A stretch of 10,031 nt of DNA from Funneliformis mosseae (lineage: Eukaryota > Glomeromycota > Glomeromycetes > Glomerales > Glomeraceae): NCBI GenBank assembly GCA_910592005.1, contig CAJVPP010004146.1:1-10031 (forward strand). The letters run 5' to 3'. Under the pieces are notes generated by a model. The model was not told the origin of the DNA. It searched no databases and saw nothing but the letters and a program-made list of their open reading frames with translations. Positions 1 to 7,710 of this stretch are shown here, piece after piece. The first letter of the stretch is position 1; each line of letters opens with the position of its first letter. Both the position numbers and the translations under genes were made by a program.

Positions 1-74
1 GTGACTTGGTGCGATCAATGCCAAATAGAATTCAGGCGGTGATCGATGCTAAAGGAGGACATACTAAATATTGA
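1..74 (+). CDS. Tc1-like transposase, C-terminal fragment (partial, runs off the left edge)
   Basis: Reading from base 3 gives a frame that ends SMPNRIQAVIDAKGGHTKY followed by TGA at 72-74. This closely resembles the conserved tail of Tc1-family transposases (usual form SMPRR-QAVI-AKGG-TKY), the short segment after the DDE catalytic domain. The family enzyme cuts and re-joins the element at TA sites. Only 23 codons are visible, so neither the DDE residues nor the DNA-binding helix-turn-helix domains can be checked, and it is not possible to say whether the full gene is intact. The frame is open to the window edge and the stop is where the family normally ends, so this end at least is not truncated. 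Confidence 0.8.
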   Translation, partial: DLVRSMPNRIQAVIDAKGGHTKY

Positions 75-174
75 TGTGTTATTTGTGAATATAAAAAAAA
101 ATGATCTGCTATCCTAATACAAAAAAATTTATTGCTAAAATAAAACTGTGCAATATTTTTGTCCCCCCTCGGTA
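1..174 (+). mobile_element. 3' end of a Tc1/mariner-type DNA transposon
   Basis: The window opens inside a Tc1-like element. The transposase C-terminus runs to the stop at 72-74. About 75 bp later comes a stretch (146-172) which, read on the minus strand, is a G-run followed by ACAAAAATATTGCAC. Tc1-family terminal repeats typically begin close to the transposon end with GGGACAAAA-like sequence, so this is taken as the right terminal inverted repeat. A TA dinucleotide at 173-174 could be the target-site duplication; another TA at 176-177 is equally possible. The matching left terminal repeat lies outside the window, so the exact end is inferred. Confidence 0.6.
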
Positions 175-462
175 GTACCTCCTATATTTTGGACTGTGAA
201 AAGTTAACATTAAGAATCCACTACCAGCCGCTGAAATACCTACCCATTAAATGATAAAGAAAAACAGAAAAAACGATAGATTAAGATTTAGTATTATTGA
301 AAGAGTAAGGAATTCGTTTTAAGGCGGTTGGAAGTCAGATCTTAAGAGTCAATGTATTAAAGGAATGACCTCGTAAATATAATTACTTATCGATACGTTA
401 AAGCACTAGGGTAATACTTATCTATAGAAATGAACATCCCGGGCATGTCGAACCGGAAGGTT

Positions 463-489
463 CAAACAATATTTCACGAATATTGTTGA
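463..489. repeat. Stem-loop in repeat unit 1
   Basis: A 9-bp perfect stem (AACAATATT pairing with AATATTGTT, 465-473 and 479-487) surrounds the 5-nt loop TCACG. Immediately upstream, GAACC-GGAA-GGTTC (450-463) forms a second small hairpin with a GNRA-type loop. Confidence 0.7.
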
Positions 490-832
490 GCTCGTAACCT
501 GAAAGGAAAATCACTACCAATACAACTAATACCTTGTAAAGAGCGCGAAAAACTATGGGAAGAGCGTGTACAAACGAATTTCCACAATGAAAAGAGTACA
601 AATTGTATGATCGTCGCCGTTATGCCTATTAGAATAATAAACAGTAAAGCAAAAATTTAGATTTGTAATCTAAGTATTTTGAAAGAGTAAGGAATTCGTG
701 CTTAGGGCGGTTTGGAGTCAGATCTTAAGAGTCAATGTATTAAAGGAGCGACTTCGTAAAGATAATTACGTTATAGCACTGGGGTAATACTTGTCTATAG
801 AAATGAACATCCCGGGTATTCGAACCTGTAGG

Positions 833-859
833 TCAACAATATTTCGCAAATATTGTTGA
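833..859. repeat. Stem-loop in repeat unit 2
   Basis: An 11-bp perfect stem (TCAACAATATT with AATATTGTTGA) surrounds the loop TCGCA. The small upstream hairpin seen in unit 1 is altered here (around 821-833, ACCTGTAGGT) but can still fold. Confidence 0.7.
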
Positions 860-1193
860 GCTCGTAACCAGAATGGAAAACCACTACTTATACAACAAAT
901 ACCTTGCCAAAGCGCGAAAAATAAGAATTCGTCGTTCAAATAATTTCAATAGCGAGAAGGGTTAGAACAGCACGATTTCACCGATACGCCTATTAGAATG
1001 ATAAATAAAAAACAAAGGTAAGATTAGTACTGTACCTAAGTATTATTGAAAGAGTAAGGAATTCTTGCTTAGGGCGGTTGGGAGTCAGATCTTAAGAGTC
1101 AATGTATTAAAGGAACGACCACATAAAGATAATTACTTATCTATACGTTATAGCACTTGGGTAATACTTGTCTATAGAAATGAACTTCTCGAG

Positions 1194-1220
1194 TCAACAA
1201 TATTTCGCGAATATTGTTGA
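1194..1220. repeat. Stem-loop in repeat unit 3
   Basis: An 11-bp perfect stem (TCAACAATATT with AATATTGTTGA) surrounds the loop TCGCG. The flanking CGAG (1190-1193) and CTCG (1222-1225) could extend the stem past a one-base bulge. The upstream small hairpin is deleted in this copy. Confidence 0.75.
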
Positions 1221-1290
1221 GCTCGTAACCAGGATGGAAAGCCATGACTAATACAACAAATACCTTGTCAAAGCACGAAAAGCTCGTTCG

Positions 1291-2723
1291 AAAAGTTTTA
1301 GCTAAGATAGATAGTAAGTTGTTTGGAATGCGAGCGATGTTTTAGGTATGAGAAGTACGAGGAGAAAAAGTATACTTAAAAGTTTGAAAGCTCTGCTGTT
1401 TTTTTATAATAAAATTAAAGATGAAAGAAAAAATTGATGTAAGATCTGTTACCATCTCCATATCTATTATTACTTAAATTTAACCACCTCCGAACTGCAG
1501 ATTATCAATGAGAGTTTCACGTCACCTATAAATTTTATAAAATATTAGTTTAACCGAACCATTTTTTTTTTTTTATCTTTGTTCTTGAGGAAAAACATTT
1601 TTTATTAAAATCGCGCCATAATTTAGATGACATTTGACGTTTGTTAATTTTACTTAATAGGAAATTTACTTTTTTTTTTTTTAAAAAAAAAAAACTGTTT
1701 AAGCCTGGATCAGGTGCTTACCAAGAAAATTTTTTTAAAGTATAACATATTGGAATCGGAATATGATTTTTTATGGTATTGTTTGTATTATTTATACGTT
1801 CCTAGTAAAATTATATAACATCCATCCCGACATGTTACGTCTGGTTGCGCACATTCTTATGATGGTACCATTTTCACATTTTTTTATTATGTTGTTTAAA
1901 TAATTTCAATAAAATGCGTACTTTAAAATGAATCGTCATCAATGATAACGATTTGTTAACTGAATTTTAAATAAAATATTTTCGGTTTTACATATTCAAG
2001 ATCGAATCAGTTAAATTTTATAATTGACGATTCAATAATTACAAATATAAATCGCTTGCTGAGTAGTATAATCAGTAGGAAAAAAAAAAGGATTAATTTG
2101 AAAGTTTATGATAAATTTCAGATATTTGCTTTGATTAATAATAGAATAAATATAACATATTTAAATTTTTGTTCATCTATAAAGCTAACCAATTCATGAA
2201 AAAAAAGTATCTATATCAAAATCGATTTCAAAATCGAGTTTTTTTGGTTCTATATCTAAAAAAAAAAAATACGAAGCTAAAAAAAAGTATATTACGTATA
2301 TAAAATTTTACACCTGGGCTATTTGATTGGCGTAACATTTTGTTGGCGTTAAAAAAAAAAAATTAAAGGATTTAAAGGTTACTAATCCAAACTTCTTAAT
2401 ATGCTATTTTGTACAGACTCAAACTGCTCGATTTATATTACTAAAAAATAATCTTTTCTTTTCGATGATTATTTATAATTCTCATAGGTTATGTCAATGT
2501 ACATATTCAACGAAATTTATATTTAAAAATCGTAATTCGAACATACGATTATTATTAAAAGTCAAATATAAAGAAAGTACTTTAGAAGAAAGGTTAAGTA
2601 TTTTACATTAAAATATAATACAAATTTTTTTTTTTTTTTTAAAAGGATAATCAATAATAATTTTGAATATTGTGAGTCTAATGGTAACTTTACATTTTGA
2701 AAAAACAAACTTTTCAAAAACTT
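1291..2723. other. AT-rich intergenic region
   Basis: No gene is supported on either strand. The region is very AT-rich, with homopolymers at about 1562-1575, 1671-1693 and 2624-2640. Two slightly less AT-rich patches (about 1700-1725 and 1820-1870) contain no sustained frame. An imperfect inverted repeat lies at 1930-2033: GAATCGTCA at 1930-1938 pairs with TGACGATTC at 2025-2033, and TTAACTG with CAGTTAA inside it. A short direct repeat TCAAAATCGA occurs twice near 2216-2240. Confidence 0.6.
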
Positions 2724-2729
2724 TTTATT
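2724..2729 (-). terminator. Probable polyadenylation signal of the Hsp70 gene
   Basis: On the minus strand AATAAA begins at the last base of the TAA stop codon. It is the only canonical AATAAA found close to the 3' end of the gene. Fungal poly(A) signals are loosely defined, so the cleavage site cannot be placed. Confidence 0.4.
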
Positions 2730-5083
2730 TAATCTACTTCAATTGTTTGCTCCCCTTCTTCAGTTGTTTTTCTAAAAAAAGAATTAAGAAATAAATTTAT
2801 CTAGACTTTTTTAATAAAACATTAAGAAAGTTTATATTCATACAAGCAAAGCCTAGTCGCGGTAAGGTTCGCAATTGCATCGAGTGATTTCTGCTGCTTA
2901 ACATATTCGTCCTTGTCCGCTTCTTGATTATTTTCAAGCCACATAATTGATTCTTGGATAGCAACCTCAAGTTCCTTTGATTAAGAATAATTTGAATTTA
3001 GTATATCGATCTTATAACAAATTAAACCAAAAAAAAAAAATTACCTTAAGCTTGTTACGTAAACTATGTGCGCAACTTTCCAATTCATTTCGTGCTTGTA
3101 ACTTTTGTGCAACTTTCTCCTCTTCTACACGATATTCCTCGACTTCGGCAACTATTATTATACAATGTATGTTAATAAAAGTTCATTATGAAAATATGAG
3201 ATTCCGATTTTAATTACATACTCATGCGTTCGACTTCTTCCCTTGACAATCGACCGTCGTCAATCGTAATGGTTAACATGTTTGGTCTTCCAATTCTTTT
3301 ATCAACCGCGGATACCTGTAACAAATTAATAAAAGTTAATAATACAATGATGATAATTGAAAATATGATGATACATACTTTTAAGGTACAATTTACATCA
3401 ATATCGAAGGTGACTTCTACTTGCGGGGTACCTTTTGGTGCGGGAGGAATTCCGGACAATTCGAATTCGGCAAGAAAATTGTTATTTATGGTGCAGGCAT
3501 ATTTACCTTCATAAATTTTAATAGGTATTTCCGATTGATTATCAAAATAGGTAGATATAATTACGGTTCTCCGAATAGGTAATGAGTCATTACTCTTAAT
3601 AATCGGTTTCATGGCACCGTCGGTAGCTTTAATACCAATAGATAAACCAAAGTCAGCGTTGACATCGATTAAATTCAAGTCTTGAATATTTTCGGAAGTA
3701 TCACCAGATAACATTGCAGCATAAACGGCAGCACCATTAGCAACGGCTTCATCAGGATTGATGGATTTGTTTGGTGTTTTACCATTAAAGAACTCGGATA
3801 CCATATTTTGTATCTTTGGTATGCGTGTTGAACCACCGACCAAGACAATTTCATGAACTCGTCCTTTGTAGAGTTTAGCATCTCTTAGCACTCTTTCAAT
3901 AAGTTTTATCGTAGATTTGAACAAGTCACGATTCAATTTTTCGAATTTGGTACGAGTTAAAGAAGAATGAAAATCGATATCTTCGAAAAGAGAATCGATA
4001 CTGATGAAAGTCTTTTTTGATGTTGAAAGTGAACGTTTTGCACGTTCACAGGCATTTTTTAACCGACAGAGAGCACGAGCATCTTTTGAAAGATCACTCT
4101 TATAATTACGCTCAAATTCTTGAACGAAATAATCTACAAGTCGATAGTCGAAATATTCACCGCCAAGGTGTGTGTCACAAGCCGTGGCTTTCACTTCGAA
4201 AATTCCATCTTTGATAGTTAAGAGAGTGGCTTCAAAAGTACCACCACCAAAATCTAAGATGAGAACATTTTGTTCACCGACAATTTTCTTATCCAATCCA
4301 TAATATGCAATGGCTGCTGCGCTCGGATCACTAATGATACGAAGCACATGCAAACCGGCGATCGTACCGGCATCTTTTAAAGCTTGACGTTGTGAGGCAT
4401 TGAAGTAAGCCGGTGACGTAATCACTGCACTTTTAACTTTTTTACAAAGGGAATCTTCTGCAAACTCCTTAATCTTTATCAGTATCATTGAAAGAATTTC
4501 TTCGGTTGTAAAATTTCTTTCCTCACCTTTATAATCGACTTGCACAAATGGCCTTCCATTCGTGTTGAAAGTTTTGAATGGCCAATGCTAAATTATAAAA
4601 ATAAAAAAAAAAAAAAGTTTCATATAAACTCGACTATTCACTCTCAGCCAATTTTTCGAATGACAACATCTAAAAAAAAATTTATTATCATTATTATTAT
4701 TATTTCTTGTTATGAAAATGGATACAGTACCTTAATATATCTTTGAACATCTTTATCGTAAAAATTACGACCAATGAGACATTTAGTACTAAAGACAGTA
4801 CTATAAGTGTTAATCGCGATGAGGTTTTTTGCCGCATCACCGATAAACCTTTCTTTGTCAGTGAAAGTGACGAATGAAGGAGTTGTGCGATTGCCCTGGT
4901 CATTTGCAATGATGTCGACTCGGTCGTTATTCCAAACGCCAACACATGAGTATGATGTTCCCAAATCGATGCCAACTATATTTCGGAAGGATATTAATTT
5001 ATTTTGTCAACTCCCTCGTTCGAAAAGAAATAAAATAATTTTTTTTTTTGTTTGACATACATACCAGTTAGTCCTTCCGACAT
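2729..5083 (-). CDS. HSP70: Cytosolic-type Hsp70 chaperone, divergent, seven exons (615 aa)
   Basis: Hsp70 proteins bind exposed hydrophobic segments and release them in an ATP cycle driven by J-proteins and exchange factors. Exons on the minus strand are 5083-5065, 4975-4731, 4587-3379, 3315-3222, 3151-3045, 2974-2844 and 2771-2729. All junctions are GT-AG, and the joined 1848 nt stay open. The start is the ATG that gives [19 protein letters not shown], the usual Hsp70 N-terminus. The nucleotide-binding domain covers about residues 1-385: phosphate-1 loop GIDLGTSYS at 8-16, Lys71, LDFGGGTFE at 199-207 and [11 protein letters not shown] at 338-348. An interdomain linker DLNLID follows at 391-396 (usually DLLLLD). 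The substrate-binding beta domain ends near 510 and a helical lid follows. The last residues are TIEVD, an EEVD-like TPR docking tail. Differences from the family include T14S, R72C, E175D, an extra Tyr at 183/184 and Asp to Glu at 207. The lid lacks about 20 residues and there is no Gly-rich tail, so the protein is shorter than the usual 640-650. It is probably one member of an expanded family. Confidence 0.93.
2772..2843 (-). other. Intron 6 of the Hsp70 gene (72 nt), before the IEVD exon
   Basis: The donor is GTATGAAT and the acceptor is TTTTTTTAG. Splicing joins RLCL to [13 protein letters not shown] in frame. The IEVD end, matching the EEVD tail of cytosolic Hsp70s, is the main reason for calling this intron. 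If unspliced, translation would stop at TAA 2824-2822 after a short unrelated tail ending YEYKLS, giving 608 residues without the docking motif. Confidence 0.8.
2975..3044 (-). other. Intron 5 of the Hsp70 gene (70 nt)
   Basis: The donor is GTAATTTT, the branch-like site is TACTAAA and the acceptor is AATCAAAG; phase 0. It joins SLRNKLK to [14 protein letters not shown]. Family members have about 20 more residues at this point, and the intron does not encode them, so the lid is shortened at this junction. Confidence 0.8.
3152..3221 (-). other. Intron 4 of the Hsp70 gene (70 nt)
   Basis: The donor is GTATGTAAT and the acceptor is AATAATAG, with ATTAACAT as a branch-like site. It splits an isoleucine codon (A|TT) between EEVERM and AEVEEYR, matching the usual ERMV-AEAEKY of the lid. 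Confidence 0.85.
3316..3378 (-). other. Intron 3 of the Hsp70 gene: 63 nt, in frame and stop-free
   Basis: The donor is GTATGTATC, the acceptor is TTGTTACAG and a branch-like ATTAAC lies upstream of it. It sits between NCTLK and VSAVDK, where family members read N-GILN-VSAVDK with no insert. That makes it an intron, not coding sequence. It is exactly 21 codons long, phase 0, with no stop, and would encode a strongly hydrophobic run rich in Ile, Leu and Val if retained. Confidence 0.85.
4588..4730 (-). other. Intron 2 of the Hsp70 gene (143 nt)
   Basis: The donor is GTACTG and the acceptor is AATTTAG, phase 0. Splicing joins RYIK to HWPFK, the point where family members read K-HWPFK. A second T-rich acceptor inside it (AG at 4671-4670) would lead to an in-frame stop after 11 codons and is judged cryptic. 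Confidence 0.85.
4976..5064 (-). other. Intron 1 of the Hsp70 gene (89 nt)
   Basis: The donor is GTATGTATG and the acceptor is AAATATAG. It splits the valine codon before GIDLG (G|TT). Removing it joins the tiny first exon (MSEGLT plus one base) to the phosphate-1 motif in frame. Confidence 0.85.
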
Positions 5084-5127
5084 GGTTCAATGGATTTAAG
5101 CAGATGAACAAAAAATGGTCTTATTCA

Positions 5128-5140
5128 ATATATATATATA
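5128..5140 (-). promoter_or_regulatory. TATA run, probable core promoter of the Hsp70 gene
   Basis: An alternating TA tract lies 45-57 bp upstream of the ATG on the minus strand, a normal place for a TATA element in a compact fungal promoter. It could also be a simple microsatellite. Confidence 0.4.
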
Positions 5141-5207
5141 CACACATAAAAAGCCCCCATATATTTATTTAAGGCTTATAAACATCATCTTTGACAACGC
5201 TGAAAAA

Positions 5208-5279
5208 TTCGAAGTTTTGGAACAGCCACCGAAGCATTTATTCATGAAATTCGCAACCTGTGACTTGAAGTTTCCGCAA
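5208..5279 (-). promoter_or_regulatory. Cluster of heat-shock-element-like half sites upstream of Hsp70
   Basis: Hsf1 binds inverted repeats of GAA spaced by two bases (GAAnnTTCnnGAA). Within 125-196 bp upstream of the start codon are three candidates. They are GAAGTTTCCGCAA at 5267-5279 (two perfect units, third unit CAA), TTCATGAA at 5241-5248 (a perfect two-unit site), and GAAGTTTTGGAAC at 5211-5223 (one perfect unit, degraded second and third). This is consistent with heat-inducible transcription, but no canonical three-unit site is present here. Confidence 0.45.
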
Positions 5280-5918
5280 TAAATTTAAGCCATTTATCCT
5301 GTTTTGGTAACAAGGTTTTCCATACACGCCATGCTCAAAATAATAATCTATATTATCTATATTTCATTGGAAAGTAATATGGTCCAGGCCACTCTTTTAC
5401 AATGAGAGTATACTAGCATTTATGTATGATGCACATTTTTGTGTCCGATTTTAATATAACCAAAATGAAAAAGTACATTGAAAATCTTTGCTTTTTATAT
5501 TTTTTTATATTAACCAATGGGGACAAGGCTCAAACTCACAACACTTCTGTAATACGTTAAAAATTTTTTTGACTTGAGATTACGATATGTCAAATTATTG
5601 AGATACCATGTTTAGCAATATTCAAATGACAAATTTTTATTTTTCTTATCACTATTATCTGTAAAATCACAATTGGAAAATGATGTTCATTTTTGACACT
5701 AAAGGTATAAAAATAATTAATGTTAGTGGGCAAAATTCGGTCGCAGATATTGGAAAGGCTAAATTCAAAATCCAAAGCAGAGGAACAGAGATAAATCAAT
5801 ATAATTCCTACAGAGAAAGTTAATTGCTCATATCCCACCTGCTTTCTTGATTTTCTCGACTTAAGCACAGCTATGGAACATTTGATCGTCCAATTTTGCC
5901 GCAGTAACATTTATAAAC
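5280..5918. other. Intergenic region between the Hsp70 promoter and the MITE
   Basis: AT-rich, with no recognised gene. A 106-codon open frame on the minus strand (5910-5590) has no recognisable motif, and a frame this long is not surprising by chance in such AT-rich DNA. It is therefore not called as a gene. Confidence 0.5.
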
Positions 5919-5920
5919 TA

Positions 5921-6116
5921 ACCTTCAAAAATTTCACGTGATATAATTTGTCACCGGTATTTAATTCCCTCCCGCGTTTCATTTTACTAAGTATTATGGG
6001 GACAGAATTTTTCAGTAATTAATATCTATTTGTCCCACTATACGTAACATGAACGCCATAATTAATTCCAGCCAAATGCCTATGATGCCGGCCATTTCGT
6101 GACATTTTTTGAAGGT
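5921..6116. mobile_element. MITE of Tc1/mariner type, 196 bp, flanked by TA
   Basis: The left end reads ACCTTCAAAAATTTCACG (5921-5938). The right end, on the opposite strand, reads ACCTTCAAAAAATGTCACG (6116-6098). That is an imperfect terminal inverted repeat of 18-19 bp with one indel and one or two mismatches. Both ends are bordered by TA (5919-5920 and 6117-6118), the target duplication made by Tc1/mariner transposases. The interior has no open frame, so the element would be non-autonomous. Inside is a second inverted repeat, TGGGGACA near 5997 against TGTCCCAC near 6031, with TA on its outer sides. Confidence 0.75.
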
Positions 6117-6118
6117 TA

Positions 6119-7710
6119 CGCAGGGGAAGTCCATTTTATATCATTATTTTTTTGTTTTAGATCCAGTTATGATATATATATATAAAAACGCTTCCCATAG
6201 TTCTTGCATGAAGCTAACTAAATATATACTTATTCCATCCTTTTGGGAAAAGCGGAATCACCTGACACCAACAACCATATGACATGAACTGTATATAATG
6301 TTAATTTTGGTTAAAATTTTTTTCTTATAAAGTTGATAGTAATAAGAAATAAAAGCATGCAAATTAAATTCTTTGTTTTATATAAATTCACATTAGTTTT
6401 AGAACCAGAGCAACAAGTATAGTCTAAGGTCAGGCAGGATTAAATTTAAATTTCGTAGCTAAATTTTGTTTGAATATTCAATATTATTTAAATTTTTATT
6501 AATCTTTTATATATGATGTTATGATAAATAATTTTAAAATCGATAAAATTTCAATTCTAACATTTTAATCGATTTCAATTATAGCGTAGTAGCGTATGCG
6601 ACTTTTAAAAGTAAAAGTAAAAAATGTACTGTATACATATTTATATTACATTAATTACAAGGTTTACTGGGTATTAATATAAAAATCTCATTCATATTCC
6701 CAATGAACATTAGTTTGTTAGAAGAATAGATTTTATTTTATATAACGTGTTAAATAAAAATTATGTATAAAATTTATATATGTTTCCAGTCACGCGATAC
6801 GTAATTTTAATCATTTCTACAAAAAAAGTATTCTTAAAGGAATGCCTCTAGGCTATGACAGTACATCGAGGAGAGTGAGTGGTTGAGAAAATTCTTTTAC
6901 AGGCAAACTTTATAAATTTACCAATACATAGGGTGCTATAAATTTATATAATTTATATTAATTTAAACGTATCTTGAATAAATTATTGCTCTATTATTCA
7001 TTTTTTAAAAGATGCCCAAATTCTTTTTTTGCAACCTAAATTTTTGTCTCAATATCTGACCGAACTTTCAAGAAAAGACTGCAAGGGAAGGGGCGTTCCA
7101 TATCTGGTTCCTCTTTGGTTCTGCTTCAATTCTAAAGTAAATTAAATATACAATTAGAGTATTTGATTAGTTGTATAATTGTCCTCGTATAATGTAATAA
7201 AAAAAAATTGTAATTATATATATATTAAATAAAGTTTTCGTGATTTTAAAGAATAAATTTAATTTTCCAAATGTTTTTAATGTAATTAATTGACCCAAAT
7301 ACATAATAATGTTTCTGTGATATAAGAATTACTTCATTTTTTCCAGAAGTTTGATTGGAGATTTCTTCCGCTCTACTACATTCCCAATTAAAGCTACGAT
7401 TCGCTTATGCACGAGGGTAATAATACGAAATATCGGTTCTGAAGATTACTGTATAAACTGGAAAAGTTTATAATACAGATTTGATCAAAAGAATAACTAG
7501 TGTGCTAATTTTTAAATTTTTAAATATTGTTTCGGTCCTTTTAACATCCAATGTTCTTCACATAAATTTCAAAATTTAAGTGGTACAAAGGTTGTTACAT
7601 TTTCCTCATTATTAGAAAATAAATGTAATCAATTGAACGTATCAGCATCTAATAGATAAGAATACAGCCTCCCACATAACAAATGAAACAACCGTGGCAA
7701 CAATCAAAGA
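6119..7710. other. AT-rich intergenic region
   Basis: No gene is supported. Simple TA tracts occur at about 6173-6183 and 7217-7226. Less AT-rich patches (about 6840-6900, 7060-7130 and 7360-7450) show only short open stretches. The 7062 heat-shock-element match is listed separately. Confidence 0.5.
7062..7074. promoter_or_regulatory. Perfect three-unit heat-shock element sequence
   Basis: GAACTTTCAAGAA fits GAAnnTTCnnGAA at all nine fixed positions. It is about 2 kb upstream of the Hsp70 start and about 1.6 kb before the candidate gene at 8701, so its target is unclear. The surrounding 17-mer recurs at 9669. Confidence 0.3.

Larger units (their letters stand above)
227..1290. repeat. Tandem repeat array, three units of about 365-390 bp
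   Basis: Three head-to-tail copies can be aligned by eye: about 227-615, 616-980 and 981-1290. The landmark GAAAGAGTAAGGAATTC begins at 299, 681 and 1048, giving periods of 382 and 367 bp. The best-preserved block is about 235 bp long. It holds a 30-nt segment around AGATCTTAAGAGTC that is identical in all copies, then TCTATAGAAATGAAC, a long stem-loop, and TGAGCTCGTAACC. The segments linking the blocks are more diverged. Copy 2 has lost about 10 nt (near 769) and copy 3 lacks about 24 nt just before the stem-loop. No frame stays open across the units, so the repeat is not protein-coding. It starts about 50 bp after the transposon end. I do not recognise the family. Confidence 0.85.

Noticed and set aside
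441..463. tRNA or SINE-like B box: on the minus strand GGTTCGA occurs in units 1 and 2
   Set aside because: The bases around it do not form a T-arm stem, no A box or cloverleaf was found, and unit 3 lacks the motif.
1194..1220. Rolling-circle origin (geminivirus-like) or Helitron 3' hairpin
   Set aside because: The loop lacks the TAATATTAC nonanucleotide, there is no CTRR end after the stem, and no Rep-like frame is nearby.
3224..4214. Plus-strand and other-frame open frames opposite the Hsp70 exons
   Set aside because: They are shadows of the conserved Hsp70 reading frame and show no motif of their own.
3214..4545. A single 443-codon minus-strand frame as one uninterrupted protein
   Set aside because: Its start lies inside exon 3. 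It reads through intron 3 and past the exon 4 donor, and the inserted hydrophobic residues are absent from the Hsp70 family.
2822..5083. Ending the Hsp70 at TAA 2824-2822, giving a 608-residue protein
   Set aside because: A good GTATGAAT donor and T-rich acceptor join in frame to an exon ending IEVD, the expected end of a cytosolic Hsp70, so the spliced 615-residue model is preferred.
5590..5910. 106-codon minus-strand open frame next to the MITE
   Set aside because: No recognised motif. A rough stop-codon estimate for about 70 percent AT DNA makes one frame of this length plausible by chance in 10 kb.
7339..7445. Minus-strand coding-like stretch PIFRIITLVHKRIVALIGNV and following residues
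   Set aside because: Only about 36 codons, without start, splice support or a family match.
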